Origin: Isoetes taiwanensis
Lineage: Eukaryota; Streptophyta; Lycopodiopsida; Isoetales; Isoetaceae
Assembly (NCBI GenBank): GCA_021234155.1
Contig: JAJEKV010000050.1
Span: 2,983,842 to 3,047,841 of the forward strand
Direction of reading: 5' to 3'
DNA: 64,000 nt
The position numbers were made by a program, and so were the translations under genes. The notes under the pieces were generated by a model. That model was not told the origin of the DNA. It saw nothing but the letters and a program-made list of their open reading frames with translations, and searched no databases. Each line of letters begins with the position of its first letter. The stretch's first letter is position 1. Shown here piece by piece: positions 39,721 to 50,932 of the stretch.

Positions 39721-39829
39721 TGAAGTTGTTTTCTTATGTAGGTAGGTTTGTGAATAATTGGGTTTGTCATGTTTCTAAATGCGATAATGTGGCACAACTA
39801 TCTTTTATAAAGCTTCATTCTTTAAGAAT

Positions 39830-40318
39830 TATCTTATATATCCGGATTGAGACAGGGAGATGGGTTGGGGAGCTGCGTCAGGAGAGGCTTTGTCAACGGT
39901 GCCAGGTTGGAGCTGTGGAAGACGAATGCCACACCCTTCAGAGTTGTCTGGCATATGATGACATTCGGATACGCTATGCTGAGCTCGTCCGTCCTGGCCA
40001 GCCCCTGCATGAGATGCTAAGCACGAGCTCGGTACAGAGGTTGGGCTCATACATTCAAGAGGTCATGGATTGCCGAGATCAGCTCGGCCCTCGGGTACTT
40101 ACCTGATACATGCACATATTTCTGTCTATATTTATATTGTATTTGTATAGTTTGACAGCAAACCGATTCCTGTCACAGTTTTTCCCCCAAACAACCCTTT
40201 ATGGGCGGGAAGGTGGTTTTTTTAACCCGGACAGTAATATGCTTGCTGCGCCTCCTGTTTGGGTCCCATAGGCTATTGGTCCCTGTGGACGATTAAAATT
40301 CTATTCTATTCTATATGC
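39830..40318 (+). mobile_element. 3' end of a distinct LINE family with TTCTA tail
   Basis: The open frame to 40106 has IRIETGRW, then ERLCQRCQVG, VEDECHTLQSC and DIRIRYAEL. This is a C-x2-C...D-E-x-H...C module known at the C-termini of several non-LTR retrotransposon families but different from the zinc-binding end of the other LINEs here. The 3' UTR ends in GGTCCCTGTGGACG, then a (TTCTA)n tail of about three units rather than poly(A). A second copy of the same end lies at 59.2 kb. Confidence 0.6.
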
Positions 40319-40693
40319 TTTGTAAAATTTTGTGTCACGACATTAAATGGTTGAAAAAGAAAAGTAGTTGTTGTTTGCTTGAAGCCAATGCATTTTAGCT
40401 TATCATTATTCTAATAATCTTTTTTCCGATATAAGAACAAGGAGAAAAGGGAAGGCGATGAAGAAGGAAAGGAGATGAGCTTGTAAAGGCCACTAGCATA
40501 TGAGAAAAGATACCTTTACTTGGATGTATTATATGGCATCATAGACCAAAACATAATTGGGTTTTGTTTAAAAAAGAAATAATAGTTGGATTACAACTTG
40601 AAAGTGTCTAACTAATTCAAAACAATTAAGATTGATAATAAATAGAATATTTTTAAATAAGGAACTCAAGTAGGCGCACACGTACAATATAAC
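40319..40693. other. Unassigned AT-rich sequence
   Basis: No recognisable gene or element. Confidence 0.4.
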
Positions 40694-40794
40694 GCTTAGA
40701 TGTCTCAAACCTATAGTAACCTGTCGTATTAAAATTAAAGAAAGCTTAGATGTGTCAAAGCTATAGTAACCTGTCATATTAAAATTAAAGAAAA
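40694..40794. repeat. Tandem repeat, 50-base period
   Basis: GCTTAGATGTCTCAAACCTA... at 40694 repeats at 40744 with three substitutions. Confidence 0.9.
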
Positions 40795-43700
40795 GCTATC
40801 TTTAATAAGGGTTATATGTCTACTTATGTTTGGTATTGAATTGACCTAACACAAAAGATGGTGATTGATATATGCAGTCAATATAAAAATATCAACTTCC
40901 AAAGTGATTTCTTGTTACTTTATGAACAGTCATAAATGGCCTTAGGTTTAATCAAGATTTTTTAATGGTACATTCATATAGTGAGCATTTCATTGACTGA
41001 GACGTGAAGTGCGTTTCCTAATGTCGTCGTTCTTATGTGGTCAAACTTGCAGGTAGTTACTTGATAACCACAATTAACAAATTGCTTCTTTTAGTGCTTG
41101 TCGGGAAATTAGGTTGTGTAGATCACCCTTTTCTGTTTGCAAAGTACACTTTAGAGAGTCAATCTCAGTGTTGGATAGAAACAAGACCCAAGAAGATGAT
41201 AGTGGTCCCACAACAACAGCATAAAGAATGCAGAGATGGAAAGGGAGCTCATACTCTGAGCATTTTAGGTAGATAAATACCTAGAATGCTGCATGCTATC
41301 GTCCATAATTGCCGATAAAAATGGAATGCTGATGACTCAACAGTGTTTGTGCGTGTGTGTGTGAGAGAAAGATCAAAAGAGAGGGACAGAAAGCTGTTTA
41401 TTTTAACTAACAACAATTAAAATTTAATGCGTATTCCTCTAGATCTTTGTTGAATCAGGGCCTTAGGGTATAAGCAGAATTTAATCCCTGACTCATGATC
41501 AGCCAAGTGTACTAGATTTTCCCAAATCTGTACAGTTAACTTCTTTATCTGATCGGCAATTATATAATCACACTGTGCCTATTCTTCGGATAAGTATAAG
41601 AATTGAGGGACCAAGAGGTTTCTGAGGAACATTATGCATGGAATGGGATATTCGAGTTTCAGGGTTTTACCTAACTAGTGTATTATATAAAGGCAAGGGG
41701 GATTTTGGAATGGGCTGAGACGTGTAAGATGTAAATATTGAAAAGACCCAAGATGAAGAAGCATTAGAAGGAGGCCAAAAAGACCATGGATAAGGGAGGG
41801 GGAGGGAAGTTGTTTTGCAATAGCTATCAAAGGCCACCAACATAGATAGACAATATTGTGTATGTCATGCTATACAATATGACAGCATCCGATAGGACAT
41901 ATGACGGTCGTGTAAAATGAAATATAATATTTCTATATACATAATATTTTTTTTTTTGGTTTTTCTGGACAAAAATAAAGCTATGCTGGAAATAAAGCTA
42001 CAAAATCAATATGCAAAATGTTGGGTACCCATGGACACCATTAAGAATGGTACCTTGAGGAAAAGGAAGAAAAGGTTGGAAAAATAACAATGGAAGATGA
42101 AGGGACAACGGAAAAGTTTGCCGGGAGCCGGGAAAATGGAAACCGGCTGTCGGGAAGGGGCCCATGTGTCCTGTTGCCGTCATATCAGTTCACAGGCTGC
42201 CATTAATGGTACGGCCGGCCCAGTAGATTTTCTCCTTTCGTCATCGATGCTGCCCCCGGGAGGGCGGTCAATTTTGGACTTTCACTCCCCGCTTTTACCG
42301 TTCTCGCCCACTTTTTACCGCGCAGTCCCTTTCTCTCGTGCAGTCGCCTCTCGTTTCTTCTCCCTTCTTTTACCGCGCATATTTTATCCGAGGGGTTAAA
42401 TCGCCGGGTAACAACTGACGTCATCCTCGGGCACGGACGGGCATTTTTTTCAGCGTACACCAAACTTTTAAATCCTAAAGGATAATTTCTAAAGGGTTAT
42501 TAGGTTGCCCGAAATTAGCAGATTCAACCGGTAAAATTCCTTCCACATGCAAAAACACGGGAAAATTCCCTTCCCATAAACAAGTCATCCGGAAGTACAT
42601 AAATTTTTTAACAAGAATTTTATTCCATATTTCTGAAGAAAGTAAGATCACAAGAGAATGGAAATAAATGTAAACACCTTCAAGCAAAATCTTTTGTTCA
42701 CAAACGAGATAACAAAAAGTTTAAAACTTCCAACTTATAACATTTCAAAAATTGATTATCATTCTCACTTTGTACTTTGTTTCTTCCTCTACATCGGAGG
42801 GAACTCAAATCTTCATCTATAACAACAGGTTTGGATCCTCAATTTCACGAGGTACGGTGTAAATGTGCCCCTAAACTTTCTGCGGTGATTCCCAATGTTT
42901 TATCTTTGTAGAGAAGTCAAATTTTTTCAAGACTTGAACCCTCTATTGCAATACTGGACCAAGGCTTCAACGGCGGTGACTTTAACTTATTTCTATACTT
43001 CCCACTTTTATGATATTCACCCTACTAAATCCGTTCACATGTTTGTCTTTTAACATTGCACAAGGCCAATTTTGCCACTTTTTAGTAGCTGGATATTTTA
43101 GAGCCCATGTTTCCATACAGAAATCATAATCCAAGTATCCATGGGCTCTTTCTGCCTTAATCAGTACCTAAGCTTGCATCCTAAATTTTGGAAATTCTTT
43201 CAAAAGGCTGATCCTTATCATAAAGGCATGATACTCTTTCCCCCATGTACATTTTTTCCTTCCAAAAAATCAGCAAGCTTATAATTCGATTGCTCCCAAA
43301 GTGCAATTCTCTTGCTTTCGTTTTGGCATATTGGCGGGGCTAAAACCTTTAGGCATGGCGGTGACTCTTGTTCTTACATGATCTTTTTTTAAAGATGCAA
43401 TTATGGCGTGAAAATCGTCTTGAAATGCCATTCTTGCAAAGAAGATCCTGGCCTAGTATTGACCTTCTCATCTCCACTCCTCTATACAACCAAACCAACC
43501 AAAATCGTTTTTTGGAAAAAACCCTAAAAAAAATATAATAACCTTCTAAAAACTATTTGGGGTTATTTCTATAAGCAACGGATTAAATATCCTTCTTTTC
43601 TTAGGTAATAACCGTTGAGTGCTATTTTTCATCTGGAACCACTTCACGCTAATTTTTTAGCCAATAGGAATTTTTTTATTTTAGTAAGGTGAAGTCTACT

Positions 43701-44650
43701 ATAGTTCCCCGAATTTGGCGTACACTGATTTTTCACTTTCTCTGCCCCTGCCCGCATTATTAATCAGTTAAAAATACCTTGGGTTTAAATTCCGGCGAGT
43801 TCTTAATTCCGTTAAGCATTAAATAAATCTTTTCCGGGGGAGAGACTTTTGCCGACGGCCGAAAAGGGCGGCGGGCGACAAATAACGACTCCGTTATCAC
43901 AAAACCAACGGCCCAGATTAAACCACGTGAAAACATCGTGCTGATAACGGGGTCCGTAAACAACATTTATCAATCCACGGATGAGATGATTTGGGCGATT
44001 TGAAAACGACCACAGCCGTTGGATGCGCCGGAGTAGAAGCTTTATAACAGAATCTATGGAGTTTATGAACAGAACGGAGGAATTGGCACGGTTTTTGAGG
44101 CCGATTGCGTCGATTTCAGGTTTGATCGAAGCGGAAACTAATAGCGAATTGCAAATTGGTATAGAGGGTCGAGCCAGATCGACCGGGAGGCCAAAAAAAA
44201 GGGGCAGATTTTGGAGCTGGAAGCCCACATGTCGCAGTGTCTGCTTTATGTCATGCATTCCCTGTCTTCCTGTCCCTTCTCGGAGTTGGGGTTATGGTAG
44301 ATAGGAAGGAAGAAAAGCCCTGTTGCAGCGACAGGGACGCCGTAACCCAAGAGTATGACTACTATCCAAATCGAACCCTTCCTTTACAATACATAAAAAT
44401 GCTGCCTGTGCTGCAGCGGCACTGCCACAGCCCAGAAAAAATACAGCCCCATATCAGAAATCCAATCCAATGCCTTGACCGGATTTGGGGTCTTTGGTAG
44501 ATAGATTCATATATTCATAATCCCATTCATGGGCTCTTGCCTCAACATGGACAGATAGTTACATGCTTATGTGAGCCAAAGGGGTGTTTTTTTTGGGGTT
44601 TTTTTTTCGCCTGCTCTCTAGAACGGAGCCAGCCCTGTTGTTCCAAGAGA
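40795..44650. other. Upstream intergenic region of the AP2 gene
   Basis: No gene is supported. 42100-42460 is GC-rich with TTTTACCG three times (two as TTTTACCGCGCA) and TGACGTCA at 42416-42423. 42480-43500 has minus-strand coding-like pieces without a firm family. 43800-44320 is GC-balanced with CACGTG at 43924-43929. These could be distal promoter or remnants of another element. Confidence 0.35.
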
Positions 44651-44656
44651 GGATAC

Positions 44657-44662
44657 TATAAA
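44657..44662 (+). promoter_or_regulatory. Candidate TATA box of the AP2 gene
   Basis: TATAAA in the context ACTATAAATC, about 497 bases upstream of the start codon. It precedes a pyrimidine-rich stretch that would serve as the 5' leader. No other TATA-like sequence in the preceding 200 bases is as good. Transcript data would be needed to confirm it. Confidence 0.35.
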
Positions 44663-44883
44663 TCTGTTCGCCTTTCAATGCCGTTCTTCTTGGGCCGAAG
44701 CATTTGGACATAGTTCTGGGCGAAGAAGAGCATTTGCAGAGTACTTTGCGAGATTTTTTTTGTTTGCCTGTGGGGTCCGATTCGTGGTTTTTTCTTTTGC
44801 CAAAGGCGCCGCTCTTCGAGATCTAAGCTTCTTATACTTCATCCTCAGCCGGTTTTATTTTTTTTCCTTTTCCTTCGCCATAT

Positions 44884-44929
44884 CCTTGAGATGGGTTTTT
44901 TTCGATCCTCCTTGAGATGGGTTTTTTTC
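44884..44929 (+). repeat. 26-base tandem repeat in the predicted 5' leader
   Basis: CCTTGAGATGGGTTTTTTTC occurs at 44884 and again at 44910. Each copy holds an ATG upstream of the main start. Two RY-type CATGCA motifs follow at 44963-44968 and 44983-44988. Confidence 0.7.
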
Positions 44930-45153
44930 CGGACTTGATTCTGTCGTTTTAGCTCCTCAATCCATGCATTTCGATCCATATCCATGCACTTTGGGCTTCC
45001 GAGAAAGCGCATAATTAGATCCCCCTCTTCGATGCAGCCATTTAAACAGTTGACACAGATCTTCTAACTATTTTGCTTCATCCTTTTTCGAATCGTGCAA
45101 AGGGCACAGTTTTTTTTTTTTCTGTTCTGCCAATCAAGGCATTTAATCTTGGT

Positions 45154-48100
45154 ATGAGGAGCTCCAACAATTGGCTTGGTTTTTCTCTTTCGAACCACTT
45201 CGCTTTCGATGTGCCGGATCCGAGCCACACGCAATCATCCTCCATAACTGACCACAGCATTGGTGGCACCATAAAAATGCCGGAATCGAGCATGGCTATG
45301 GACTGCTATGGGCAAGGTCCGTCTTCTTCCGACATGCCAGATATGGCTCTTCCTTCCGACAGCTCCCTTTGCATAATGGAGGCCTTTAACCGGCAAAATC
45401 AAGCAGGTCTGTTCTTACATTTTTTTTTCTTCCTCCAACAAACAAGCACAACAACCTTTCATTCCGTTCAGTATGTTCTTCCCTGCCGCTGCAGCATGTA
45501 GCTCATAGAATACTCATAGCTTCATGATTTAAGCCTATTTTTACCACTTTCTGCTTGCGAACTGGAAGACCCAGAATTCATTTTGTCTTTTAATTGTTGG
45601 AATGTGGAAGAATTAACTAAAAACGGGCTACTGAGATGGGAATGAAAAAAATTCGTATTTTTAATTTTGTGGAAGCGTGTTCTTCGCAGATCACTGGCAG
45701 GCAAGCGGGTTCCAGCAACAGGCAGCGAATATGTATGCAACCGATTTGTCGAGATTGGCGGGGGGTGCTGCAGCGGCGGAGGGGATGCATTCGCAATACG
45801 AGATGGTGAATCAGGCGGAAAGGGAGGGGCCGAAGCTGGAAGATTTTCTGGGTGCAGCGTCGGGGTATTCAAGCAGGGGGGCCGATCGGGGGGCCGGATT
45901 GGGAAATGTTTTCTACCAGCAGGGATCCGATCAGGGAGGTGGAGGTTATTCAAGGCCGGAATCCAGGATTAATGTGAATGTGCCGTATCAGATGCTGCAG
46001 GCGTATGGGATGAATTCGGAGGGAGGCATTTCGTCGCAGCAATACGATCGATCCGAGCTGCAGCACCAGCACCACAGCAACCCAGAAAATCAAAGCCTGT
46101 GCTCCGCCGTTTCGATCCATCAGGATCCCTCCATGCTCCCCGAAGGCAGCAATCCGGCCGAGAATATGTTCTCCGATTGCTCCCTCCAGCTCCCCAGCCA
46201 GTGCTCCGGCCAGGATCGCGACCGGATTTCTCAGCTCAAGACCTGGCTCCGCAATCCCGACGGTAGCTTCGATGCCAAATCCGCCGGAAATGGTTCCTTG
46301 AAGAATGATCTCAGTGCTCTTGCCAATTTGCAGTCCTTGACCCTTTCCATGAGCCCTGGTTCCCAATCCAGTACTGCAGCGGCACCCCAGGTGCTCAGTA
46401 TCGAAAACTCCTCTTCTGCTGCAGAACCCAAAAAGCGATCCGCTGGTAAATCCGGTGGCAAGGAACCATCTCCTCGGAAATCCCTTGATACCTTCGGACA
46501 ACGGACTTCGATCTACCGTGGTGTTACTAGGTACCTTTTCTCTGATTTTTGTTATCAGGGATTTTTTTTTCCTGAATTCGTTCGTTTTCCTCCCATCCTA
46601 TTCATCCTTTCCCTGCCCCCCTGATCCCCCTCCCAGTTTCTTAGACTGCCTCCGGATTTTGAATCTTACGCCTTAGGTGCATCGTTGGACCGGCCGATAC
46701 GAGGCCCATCTTTGGGATAACAGTTGCAGAAAGGAAGGACAGACCAGAAAAGGAAGACAAGGTTTGTTCTTGAATCCCACGCTGCACTGTTTTTTTTCTC
46801 TTCATCTTCAAAATTTGGCCTCCTTCCTTTTTCTGACTGTTGGATTCTTCGTTTCCTAAAATGGGCGATCCGTTTTTGTGCGGCAGTTTATTTGGGTACG
46901 TGTTTTTCTTCTCCCTTGTCGTGCAACAGTGCCAATTTTTGTTCTTGGGCTAGATCCATCCATTTATTCTGCATTCGTTTTGATTTTTGCAGGTGGGTAT
47001 GATAAGGAAGAGAAAGCTGCCCGCGCGTATGATTTGGCCGCTCTCAAGTACTGGGGTCCCGCTACTACCATTAACTTCCCGGTAATTTGCATCTGCAGTC
47101 GCCAAAAGCTTGGGTTTTGAGCTTGGTTTCGGCAGCTATGGTGATTGATTAATCCATTGATTGATGTTTTTTTCTTTTTGGGTTTTTTCAGCTCAGCAAC
47201 TACGAAAAAGAGCTCGAAGAAATGAAGGGCATGACACGGCAAGAATTTGTGGCCTCGCTTCGAAGGTTAGATTTTTATTTCCTCTTCTGCTCCTCGAATG
47301 CACCGTGCTGCAGCGGCGGTCTGATTTGGGTTCGTTTTTCAGGAAAAGCAGCGGATTTTCTAGAGGTGCCTCGATGTATCGAGGAGTAACAAGGTGATTA
47401 CAGCACAAATTTTTTTCCGTTTCATTGCATTCTGATAATATCCGGCCTGATCATTCACCTGAACACTGATAATTTTTTTTCAAAGATTGAAACATGAATA
47501 TTCCTTCATTCTGCAGGCATCATCAGCAGGGTCGATGGCAGGCTCGCATTGGCAGAGTGGCCGGAAACAAGGATCTATACTTGGGCACTTTCAGTAAGTC
47601 GTTAAATTCTGCTACAACTAGTATAAAAATTCAAATCCATGCTTACGCTCGTATTATATGATTAAAATTGATTAAACTGACCCTGTAACTTTTCTGCAGG
47701 CACACAGGAAGAAGCTGCTGAGGCATACGACATTGCAGCCATCAAATTCAGGGGTATTAATGCAGTGACCAACTTTGACATAAGTCGATACGACTTGAAA
47801 AAAATCTGCAGCAGTCCTAGTTTGCTGTTGGGAGACAATGCAAAACGTTTCAAAGATGCAGAATCTGTGGATAACAGCGTGGAGGCGCAGCGCTCGATCG
47901 ACGATTCCAGGCAAATGCAAGCCTCCTCTTCCACTGCTGAGATAATTCCCAAGAATGAGCAGCAGGCATGGAACAGCATGCAGCAAAATGCTGCCAAATT
48001 TGCCCAGGTTCAGCAGCAGCTTGGCTGGTACCACCACCAGCAGCAGCAGCAGGAGCAATTGGCCTATCAGGATCATCATGCGAAATTCGCCGCGGCGCAG

Positions 48101-48472
48101 AACATGGCCCCGGCGGTCCTGCGCAATCTGATCGGCCTGGAGCCCATGAGCACAGATGATGCAACATGTTCTAGTGGGTTGATGAATCCAATGTCTGGAA
48201 CTAGCACTCTTTTGTCAAATTCTGGATACTCAGCCACAGCAGAGAGCTGCAAGGCTGAGCATGAGGAGCACAGCTCCAAGGCCTCTGCATATGAGAGTGT
48301 GCTCCATGGGGAGCTGAATAGGGGAGGCTATTTGTATTTGTCTCACAACAGTGGTGGTTATCTGAAGTCCCCTTATGATGCCACTATTCTTGGCCCCATC
48401 ATGGCCCCCTCTGCCCAGCCCTTGCTTGGCAGGCCTTCCCTCCCTCCCATGTTTGCAGCTTGGAATGAATAA
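45154..48472 (+). CDS. AIL: AINTEGUMENTA/PLETHORA-like (euANT) double-AP2 transcription factor
   Basis: Nuclear DNA-binding protein of the ANT/PLT/BBM group, which promotes cell division and organ or embryo growth in plants. Exons: 45154-45406, 45690-46530, 46677-46761, 46887-46895, 46993-47081, 47192-47265, 47343-47393, 47517-47593, 47700-48472. Junctions use GT/AG. Seen: N-terminal NNWLGFSLS (residues 5-13), [10 protein letters not shown] (71-80), PKLEDFLG (132-139), [13 protein letters not shown] (300-312), basic KKR (332-334), AP2 repeat 1 (about 358-424), a 34-residue linker, AP2 repeat 2 (about 460-518) with HHQQGRW, a Gln-rich tail and the C-terminus PPMFAAWNE. Length is 749 residues if the two surplus bases at the exon 2/3 junction are discounted. 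An in-frame ATG at 45073 exists, but the family N-terminus fits 45154. Which member of the group it is remains open. Confidence 0.93.
46531..46678 (+). other. Intron 2 and anomalous exon 3 acceptor (2-nt frame break)
   Basis: Exon 2 ends GTTACTAG before GTACCT (phase 2). The only AG before exon 3 is at 46675-46676, followed by GTGCATCGTTGG. The conserved protein needs the Arg codon to be completed by one G and then CAT CGT TGG (HRW), which starts at 46679. Splicing at the visible AG leaves two extra bases (46677-46678) and shifts the frame inside AP2 repeat 1. No alternative GT/AG pair restores it. Confidence 0.85.
46887..46895 (+). CDS. AIL: 9-nt microexon (exon 4) of the AP2 gene
   Basis: TTTATTTGG lies between an acceptor GGCAG and a donor GTACGT. 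With the phase-1 G from exon 3 and the GT opening exon 5 it encodes Val-Tyr-Leu-Gly, the VYLGG strand of AP2 repeat 1. Skipping it would keep frame but delete VYL, a core beta-strand. Tiny exons at this place are a known feature of ANT-group genes. Confidence 0.93.
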
Positions 48473-48860
48473 CATCACTTTCAGGGCTCTGAATTCTCAT
48501 GTCAATCAATTGCTCCTCAGCCATCCACTCCTCCATAGCCTTGAGCTCTCCAGCATTACCTCTCAGCAGCAGACCGCGCCAAGACTCCGGTCTTCGCCTT
48601 TCGCCTTCTTCCTCCCACTTGACCAGGAAGAACAAGAAGTTGGAAGTGTCTTCATCCTCACTTTCTTTGCTCTAAACAGCTTTCATCATCCTAACTTCTC
48701 TATTGCTTTCATTGTTGCAGACCCCTTGTGGCTCTGCCCTTCCTTTACTTAGCTTAGATTTCTCTTCACTTTGTACAGTGGCAGCCTCTCTGTCAAGAAT
48801 GGGACACAGAGATCTAACAACTTGTATTTTTGTTGTGGAAATTGAAATACAGCATCTGTT
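48473..48860 (+). other. Predicted 3' UTR of the AP2 gene
   Basis: A pyrimidine-rich stretch after the TAA, followed by TTTTTGTTGTGGAAATTGAAATAC near 48828-48850, which could hold the far-upstream and cleavage signals. No perfect AATAAA is present. The end point is a guess. Confidence 0.35.
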
Positions 48861-49111
48861 ATGTATGCTTCACTGATTCCTTATTCATGTTTATGTTTGC
48901 CATCAAAAGTAGTTTTTTTTAATTAAACAAACATGAGATTTTTCTTCTTTTTAGCATTCTATATCAGCGCACACTTGTTATTTTTCTAAGTGTCCAAATC
49001 CAGTACATTTCTTTCTTTTAATATATGTTGGAGCCTTTTCATTTAAAGTACTTCATAAAAACGATGAAGTTATCTGGACAAGAAATTCAATCAGGTAAAT
49101 AGAACACTGAG
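48861..49111. other. Unassigned AT-rich sequence downstream of the AP2 gene
   Basis: No gene or element could be recognised. Confidence 0.4.
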
Positions 49112-49238
49112 TCTCAAATTAAGATACAAGAGATACAAATCAAGTTTTCTAAGTTCTCAAATTATGAGTCTCAAATTAAAATACAAGAAATACAAATCAA
49201 GTTTTCTAAGTTCTCAAATTAAGATACGAGAAATGAAA
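49112..49238. repeat. Tandem repeat, 57-base period
   Basis: TCTCAAATTAAGATACAAGA at 49112 recurs at 49169, and a third partial copy (TTCTCAAATTAAGATACGAG) follows at about 49213. Confidence 0.9.
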
Positions 49239-49241
49239 ATC

Positions 49242-50690
49242 ATTTTTTTTTTTTGAAGGACGACATACTTTATTCATTAATCAAAATATTATAGTAAAAT
49301 AAAATACAAAAATAGGACTATTACCCCAGCAGACAAATTCATCCAATTGAACACAATCATCTGTCTATAAAGTTTCTCAAATCATTACTTTCTTCTCTTA
49401 ATCAAGAGAAGGACAATGATAAGCCATACCAATTTTCTCATCTACAGTATCCATGCTCTAAAAAGACATCACGGTCTCCTCTTCGGATCGACCTGAAAGA
49501 AGCCAACTACAAAGCAAGTTCAAAACTTCATTTACCCAATTTGGTCCATGTAGGCATAATGGTAGCAAGATATCTTTATTTAGATAGAGATGTGTCAAAT
49601 AGGAACAACCAAGAACATACCAAGCGAACTGAACCTGTAAAACCAATGCTGATACTCGATCATTTGCTTATATAGAGAATGACTCACAGGACATCTATGG
49701 ATTACTTGCCACCTTTGAATGAAGCAACTTATCACCTATGTCCAGACACGTTTCCACTGTGGCTGAGGGACTTGAAGATGACATCTATTAAATGAAGGCA
49801 GGATTCTATTATGCGAAATGATTTATTAGCAAGGGGAAACCAGCGCCTAAGCTTGATGCCGGAGTGGGGAATCCATATAACTACTTCAGATTTAGGGCCG
49901 AGGAAACTGTGGCAACAATGCAACAATACGAGTCCAAAATGCTTTTCCCATTTGTACAATACAACAAGAATTTTGTTCTAAATGCTTTCCATGATAGGAG
50001 ACGACGAGACTTGTACCAAGCTGCAACAATGCTTATACCAGCTGCTACCTATTATGTTTTTGGATGAATAACAACTCTCAGAGGCATATTTTGTGGATTG
50101 TCCTGCAAAGTAATCTACTAGCATGGAGCAAATAACTGAAGACACCTCAGGATTGATATGCAAAAGAAAGCTCACAGTGTCCCAAGCAGTAAGCAACCTC
50201 TTTAGAAAGGAGAAAGCATTAGGATATGTATATAGCTGATAAAACAAAGTCCAAAGAATGAGAGGCTTAATGATAGCCTTAAGAAATGAAAGACAGTGTT
50301 GAATTGACTGCATCAACAACCTCAAACCAGGAGAATCATCCTTATCAACAAGAATCTTCTCAACAAATTTTGATATCATCACCTTACTTTGAAGGTGAAA
50401 ATCTAGAATTTCAAGGCCACCAGCTGCATTAGAATTAATGCACTTTGCCTAAGCAACCTTGTCCACAGCTTCTTCCTCATTTCCAACTCAAATGAAGTTC
50501 CTGACAATAGGCACAATCTCTTCAACCTTACACTGAGGGGTTAATAGAGCAAATGCCATGTAAATATGAGTATTACTAAGAGCATATTTAGCTACAGTGA
50601 TTCTTCTGGGCATGGATAGTTTTGTTGTATTCCACCAAAATAACTGTAACCCTCTAATAATTTCGTAATAAGCACAAAGCGCTGAGAGTT
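49242..50690 (-). mobile_element. LINE fragment (minus strand) downstream of the AP2 gene
   Basis: The T run at 49243-49255 is the poly(A) end of a minus-strand LINE. On the minus strand, from 50600 leftward, degenerate frames give MPRRITVAKYALSNTHIYMA, then AAGGLEILDFHLQSKVMI (the G-G-L-G-I motif) and the 49978-50382 stretch (LILWTLFYQLYTYPNAFSFL). This is the post-RT part of plant LINE ORF2. Stops throughout. Confidence 0.7.
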
Positions 50691-50932
50691 ACATCAAAGT
50701 TCACTCTTTCAAGCTGGCTATTAGCCCTCTGTTACATTCGTTTGGTTCTAAACCCCTGGGGTTAGACCCCCCGTAGTAACATCTAACCTTTAATAATGCC
50801 ATTCAACACAAATAAAACTCATAACTTTTCTTTATTGGTAACTTCGTCAATTTGTTAAATATGATTTATTGTAGAAGAACTACTTGTGGTAGCATATATG
50901 CAAAATGTGTGCAAGGAAACCTCTAAAAGTTG
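50691..50932. other. Sequence between two LINE fragments
   Basis: Contains CCCCTGGGGTTAGACCCCCC at 50753-50772. No gene. It may be part of either LINE. Confidence 0.3.

Noticed and set aside
43812-44258. 148-codon minus-strand open stretch upstream of the AP2 gene
   Set aside because: No family motif, and it lies in a GC-balanced region where chance open frames are expected.
45073-45153. Upstream in-frame ATG giving 27 extra N-terminal residues
   Set aside because: The family N-terminus NNWLGFSLS follows the ATG at 45154 by a few residues. The extension spans a poly-T-encoded Phe run typical of untranslated leader.
45950-46501. Long minus-strand open stretch (183 codons) opposite exon 2
   Set aside because: It is a shadow of the codon-biased AP2 exon on the other strand, with no family motif.
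47511-47531. CTGCAGGCATCATCAGCAGGG resembles the miR172 target of AP2 genes
   Set aside because: It straddles an intron/exon junction, so it is not continuous in the mRNA, and the match is imperfect. euANT genes are not known miR172 targets; the codons encode the conserved HHQQGR.
47850-48279. Minus-strand and alternate-frame open stretches opposite the last AP2 exon
   Set aside because: They are shadows of Gln/Ala-rich coding sequence.
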